From contig CAZAAT010000082.1 of the NCBI GenBank assembly GCA_964483175.1, forward strand, positions 1 to 8,354: DNA of 8,354 nt, given 5' to 3'. The notes beneath the pieces are model-generated. The model was not told the origin of the DNA and searched no databases. It saw only the letters and a program-made list of their open reading frames with translations. A program made the translations under genes and the position numbers. Position 1 is the first letter of the stretch. Each line of letters opens with the position of its first letter. Source of the DNA: JAAYHC01 sp964483175 (GTDB taxonomy: Bacteria; Bacillota; UBA5301). Of the stretch, positions 5,518-8,354 are shown piece after piece.

Positions 5518-6855
5518 ATGTGGTCCTACTATTTGATTATTTTGGCTGCTATGGGTGTGGCCTTTTATCTGGGATTTAAAAATAAATTACCAGTAGGTAT
5601 GGTCATGGTCATAGCCGCTGCCGTTGGCTTGTTAGCATCCGGTAATGGCTTGCCTATTAGGCACATGATTGAAGGAAGCTTCTTTTTCTTTCAATTAATG
5701 TTAGTCATTGCGACAAGCGTCTTATTCATTACAACCTTAGAGGCTTCCGGGAGCTTTGATGTTTTGACCCGCGTACTAATGTACAAGCTTTACAATAAGC
5801 CGTCAATTCTGTTGTGTCTCTTAATGCTCATAATTATGTTACCAGCTATGCTCACGGGTTCAGCTCCGGTTTCCATGTTGAGCACAGGTGTATTGGTAGC
5901 ACCAATACTAATGAGGTTGGGCATTCCTAAGATACAGACCGCCGCAATTTTGGCGATGGGTGGCTTGCTTGGGCAAAGCGCACCCCCTATCAATGTGATG
6001 ATTATGATCATTGCGACTAGTATCTTTATGCCCTATGAGGGGTTTGCTTTACCTTTAGCGATTCTCTGTTTCCCATTGGCTATATTTTCCGTTCTCTACC
6101 TTGGCCGAAAGTATGTAAAAGTTGAAAACCTTAAAGAAATCGTTGCTGAGTTGAAAAAGCAGGAGGAAGAGGCTGTTCTTCATGCTGACCAGGTAGCTGC
6201 GACCAGTGAGGAACCGGCATTTGTACGCACTAGTTTTCTGCCATTTCTTCCGTTGGTCGTATTAACTCTGTTAATGGCTGCTCCGCGCATCTGGCCAACT
6301 TGGTTTGTGGATCCCGCTGCTCCCTTTGCCTTTTTCGCATCTGCAGTTGTTGCTCTTTTCACAGGTAGAAAAATTGATATAGTTGAGGTCTCAAAAACTG
6401 CGATGAAAAAGTCTTTAACCGTTTTAGGACTTTTTGTCGGTATTGGTGTCTTAGTGCAGGTGTTGGCCTTTACGGGACTTAGAGGATTCCTAGCAGTGGC
6501 TAGCATGTCAGTTCCAAAGCAGTTTCTAATTCCGTTTGTCGGCATTACAGCTCCCTTAGCTTGCGGACCCTTAGTTCCCTTCGGTGCTTCGGCAGTCTTG
6601 GGTCCACCCTTTGTACTAGCTTTTACCGATAAAAATGCCATTATTGTCTCTTCTGCCGTATCGATGTTCCTATCTTTAGGGTGTTTAACGCCACCAACTG
6701 CTTTGAGCGGTCTCTTAGGTGCACGCATTGTTGGGGTTGAAAATCAGTATGGCAAAGTGTTTAAAGCTTGTTTGGTTCCGGTAGCCATTACATTTGTTAT
6801 CGCATTGTTATTCATGTATTTCGCGAACCCCATCGGTCAGTTCTTAGGGGTTTAA
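5518..6855 (+). CDS. DctM-like large permease (TRAP / ion transporter superfamily)
   Basis: This 445-aa polytopic protein resembles the large permease of TRAP transporters, which move carboxylates with sodium or proton gradients. About a dozen hydrophobic segments fall into two halves separated by a charged cytoplasmic linker at about 198-236. Each half ends in a re-entrant-loop-like Gly/Pro motif: GGLLGQSAPPINVM (148-161) and GCLTPPTALSGLL (388-400). This gives the internal two-fold repeat of the superfamily. LSTGVLVAPILMRLGIPK (121-138) is the other typical block. The ATG has AAAGGGGGG seven bases upstream. The gene lies between the DUF6305-like gene and a 52-aa membrane protein gene, without dctP or a normal dctQ. 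It could therefore be a single-component transporter or part of an unusual TRAP variant. Substrate is not readable; the neighbouring hydrolase suggests a small acidic amino acid derivative or carboxylate. Confidence 0.82.
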   Translation: MWSYYLIILAAMGVAFYLGFKNKLPVGMVMVIAAAVGLLASGNGLPIRHMIEGSFFFFQLMLVIATSVLFITTLEASGSFDVLTRVLMYKLYNKPSILLCLLMLIIMLPAMLTGSAPVSMLSTGVLVAPILMRLGIPKIQTAAILAMGGLLGQSAPPINVMIMIIATSIFMPYEGFALPLAILCFPLAIFSVLYLGRKYVKVENLKEIVAELKKQEEEAVLHADQVAATSEEPAFVRTSFLPFLPLVVLTLLMAAPRIWPTWFVDPAAPFAFFASAVVALFTGRKIDIVEVSKTAMKKSLTVLGLFVGIGVLVQVLAFTGLRGFLAVASMSVPKQFLIPFVGITAPLACGPLVPFGASAVLGPPFVLAFTDKNAIIVSSAVSMFLSLGCLTPPTALSGLLGARIVGVENQYGKVFKACLVPVAITFVIALLFMYFANPIGQFLGV

Positions 6856-6869
6856 GGGGGGGCGTAACA

Positions 6870-7028
6870 ATGATATTTACTTTGATTACAATTGCATACT
6901 GGTTCATCGTGCTGTATATTTCGGTTTTTCTGCTATGGAATATGTTGAAAAATGATGATATTCGGGAGCAAATTATGACCGTGCTAGTCTTAATCCCGTT
7001 TGTACTTAGGCTAGTAGGCATAAAGTAG
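6870..7028 (+). CDS. 52-aa membrane protein with two transmembrane segments
   Basis: The start is the ATG at 6870, seven bases after AAGGGGGGG, in the short gap behind the permease stop codon. An upstream in-frame ATG at 6768 lies inside the permease gene and is not credible. The product has two hydrophobic helices, at about 3-24 and 34-50, joined by a charged turn (KNDDIREQ, 27-34), and ends in GIK. It sits 14 nt after the permease and 3-12 nt before the hydrolase gene, so it belongs to the operon. TRAP systems need a small membrane subunit, DctQ (usually four helices, about 160 aa), next to DctM. This protein may be a reduced counterpart or a stabilising subunit. That role is inferred from position only; I recognise no family. 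Confidence 0.75.
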   Translation: MIFTLITIAYWFIVLYISVFLLWNMLKNDDIREQIMTVLVLIPFVLRLVGIK

Positions 7029-7040
7029 GGGGTGATCAGA

Positions 7041-8171
7041 GTGAAAAATAAAACTGTTGTCCGAGCAATAATCCTGCTAATACTAGGGATTATTTATGCA
7101 ACACCAGGGATAATAGCCTTTGTTCAACAGTGGGAGGCCGAGCCTATTGTCACCGGTCCTGGTGTTACCAAAAAGGCCATGCTTAGCGATTACTTTGAGG
7201 GTTTAAAAGGTACTCCCGGTGATACGGAAGTGTATTTCTTAGAAGGCAAAGAGCCGGGAGGCACAATCCTTCTGTTAGGAGGGACCCACCCTGTAGAGCC
7301 AGCTACTTTGCTTACAGCGGTTACGTTTGTGGAAAATGCTCAGGTGGAAAAAGGGCGGTTGATAGTAATCCCTCGCGCAAACGCCAGTGGTTACACTGCA
7401 ACGGAGCCCGGGCAAGGATATCCAGGTAGATTTGAGATCGAAACCGATTTTGGCACCAGATGGTTTCGGTTTGGGATGAGAAATACAAATCCGATTCACC
7501 AGTGGCCTGATCCCGATGTCTTCGCACATCCCTATTCTGGTCAAAGCTTAGCTGGAGCCGAATCAGGCAACCTAAACAGAAATCACCCGGGACGTCCTAA
7601 CGGCCGGTTGACCGAGAAGATCACTTATGGGATCTATCAACTCATCATGAGAGAAGAACCTGACATTTCCATCGACCTGCATGAAGCACCACCGTGTCGT
7701 CCATTGGTAAACGCAATGTGTGTTCATGAGGATGCCATGGATCTTGCAGCTTATGCTGTAATGCTGATGGAGCTGGAAGGTATCAACATTAGGCTTGAGC
7801 TTTCACCGGAAAACTTACGGGGTCTCTCGCATCGTGAGTGGGGAAATGCTACAAATACCAAAGCAATCTTAATTGAAAGCACTAGCCCGCTACATGGACC
7901 TCTGCACGGGCCTGCAACTACTGACTTAATTCTTACGGCCAAAGATGATGTTTATGTCTGGGCTTCAAAGCTTGGACGCACGGTTCAAGAGCATACTGAA
8001 GAGGGTGTACCTATCTCAGTTAGGGTTGGTCGTCATGTTAGTGCTGTTACCGCTCTGGCTGAGGCATTAGGCGATCTGGAACCAGAGAACTCAATTATTA
8101 TCAAGAATGTCCCATCGTATCAGCAAATCGTATCAAATGGTGTAGGCCATTATCTGAAGCCGGCCATCTAG
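7041..8171 (+). CDS. Membrane-anchored M14-type zinc hydrolase, succinylglutamate desuccinylase/aspartoacylase family
   Basis: The family hydrolyses amide bonds of N-acyl amino acids or peptides with one zinc ion. In this 376-aa protein the HxxE zinc motif is His83-Pro-Val-Glu86 (in GGTHPVEPA), the third ligand is His214 (in DLHEA), the substrate-arginine region is NLNRNHPG at 177-184, and the probable catalytic Glu279 lies in ILIEST. All key residues are present. A single hydrophobic helix at about 6-28, preceded by basic residues and without an obvious cleavage site, suggests an anchored enzyme with its domain outside the cell, unlike cytosolic AstE or aspartoacylase. I choose the GTG at 7041 because AGGGGGTGATC is correctly spaced before it. 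The GTG at 7032 lies inside that binding site. It may release the substrate that the permease carries, such as an acyl- or gamma-glutamyl-amino acid; this is inference. Confidence 0.85.
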   Translation: MKNKTVVRAIILLILGIIYATPGIIAFVQQWEAEPIVTGPGVTKKAMLSDYFEGLKGTPGDTEVYFLEGKEPGGTILLLGGTHPVEPATLLTAVTFVENAQVEKGRLIVIPRANASGYTATEPGQGYPGRFEIETDFGTRWFRFGMRNTNPIHQWPDPDVFAHPYSGQSLAGAESGNLNRNHPGRPNGRLTEKITYGIYQLIMREEPDISIDLHEAPPCRPLVNAMCVHEDAMDLAAYAVMLMELEGINIRLELSPENLRGLSHREWGNATNTKAILIESTSPLHGPLHGPATTDLILTAKDDVYVWASKLGRTVQEHTEEGVPISVRVGRHVSAVTALAEALGDLEPENSIIIKNVPSYQQIVSNGVGHYLKPAI

Positions 8172-8266
8172 GTAGGTACAAATCGGATAAGTAGGGGGTG
8201 GAAGCACGTACGTTATTGAGAACGCGAAGGTGCCAGCTCAAAAGAAAATACAAAGGGGGAGTACAG

Positions 8267-8354
8267 ATGAGACGGTTTTTGAGTGTGGCGCTGCTAACCA
8301 ATTTGAGAAGGAGGTCTGAAAGGATGCGATTTCGGTTTAGAGTCCTGTCGTTAG
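8267..8354 (+). CDS. Start of an unidentified gene, truncated by the window end
   Basis: Two in-frame ATG codons are each preceded by a good ribosome binding site: the one at 8267 by AAAGGGGGAG (8252-8261), and the one at 8324 by AAGGAGG (8308-8314). The frame stays open to the window end. The first start gives a short hydrophobic stretch followed by RRRSER; the second begins MRFRFRVLSL, which could be the start of a signal peptide. No terminator is visible after the hydrolase stop at 8171, so the gene probably continues the operon. There are too few residues to recognise a family, and the true start is undecided. Confidence 0.4.
   Translation, partial: MRRFLSVALLTNLRRRSERMRFRFRVLSL

Noticed and set aside
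6180..6728. Long minus-strand frame of 182 codons
   Set aside because: It is a shadow of the permease gene; the Lys/Thr/Pro-rich protein is the usual antisense of hydrophobic coding sequence and there is no ribosome site.
6768..6869. Extended N-terminus of the 52-aa protein
   Set aside because: This part lies in another frame of the permease gene; the strong ribosome site supports ATG 6870.
7032..7040. GTG at 7032 as start of the hydrolase
   Set aside because: It lies inside AGGGGGTGATC, which is the ribosome site for GTG 7041.
1..8354. CRISPR array, tRNA, rRNA or insertion sequence
   Set aside because: No regularly spaced repeats, cloverleaf sequences, transposase motifs or terminal repeats were seen; the ATACTGGC copies are irregularly spaced and in both orientations.

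Overview
The window looks like a chromosomal segment from a low-to-mid GC Bacillota (Firmicute). Clostridia or Negativicutes-type anaerobes fit best. The evidence is the strong purine-rich Shine-Dalgarno sequences before almost every gene (GGGGGTGA, AGGAGGAG, AAAGGGGGG), two GTG starts, compact plus-strand gene order, a class-I cyclic-di-GMP riboswitch of the clostridial sequence type, and a PgsB/PgsC/PgsW-type cluster. The organism assignment is inference; no rRNA or housekeeping marker is present.

Region 1 (1-816): a c-di-GMP-I (GEMM-I) riboswitch with its own intrinsic terminator sits in front of a solitary CheX-like chemotaxis phosphatase. The 3' edge of the aptamer can pair either within the aptamer (P1) or with the 5' arm of the terminator. 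This suggests an OFF switch: high c-di-GMP stops transcription of cheX.

Region 2 (1055-4476): pgsB and pgsC overlap by 38 nt, followed 12 nt later by a pgsW-like 'poly-gamma-glutamate system protein' with a membrane anchor at each end, and 28 nt later by a GntR/FadR-type (FCD) regulator. A hairpin terminator follows. No pgsA/capA is visible.

Region 3 (4477-4926): a 450-bp intergenic region. It holds the terminator, a six-codon minigene with a near-perfect ribosome binding site, a long two-tier hairpin with 13-bp perfect outer arms, and a 7-bp-arm palindrome. The octamer ATACTGGC occurs four times here, twice per strand. It is the best candidate control region for the next operon and for binding by the adjacent GntR protein.

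Region 4 (4927-8171): a tight operon encodes a secreted DUF6305-like protein, a DctM-like (TRAP/ion-transporter superfamily) large permease, a 52-aa protein with two membrane segments, and a membrane-anchored M14-type zinc hydrolase of the succinylglutamate desuccinylase/aspartoacylase family. No DctP receptor and no standard DctQ are present. The DUF6305 protein and the 52-aa protein occupy the places where those subunits would be expected. A further gene starts at about 8267 or 8324 and runs off the window.

Taken together, regions 2-4 could be one functional unit: an amide ligase (PgsB/C/W) that makes a glutamyl-type polymer or conjugate, an externally facing amide hydrolase, and an unusual transporter that takes up or exports the small acidic product, all next to an acid-sensing GntR regulator. 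That linkage is a hypothesis from gene order, not something the sequence proves.
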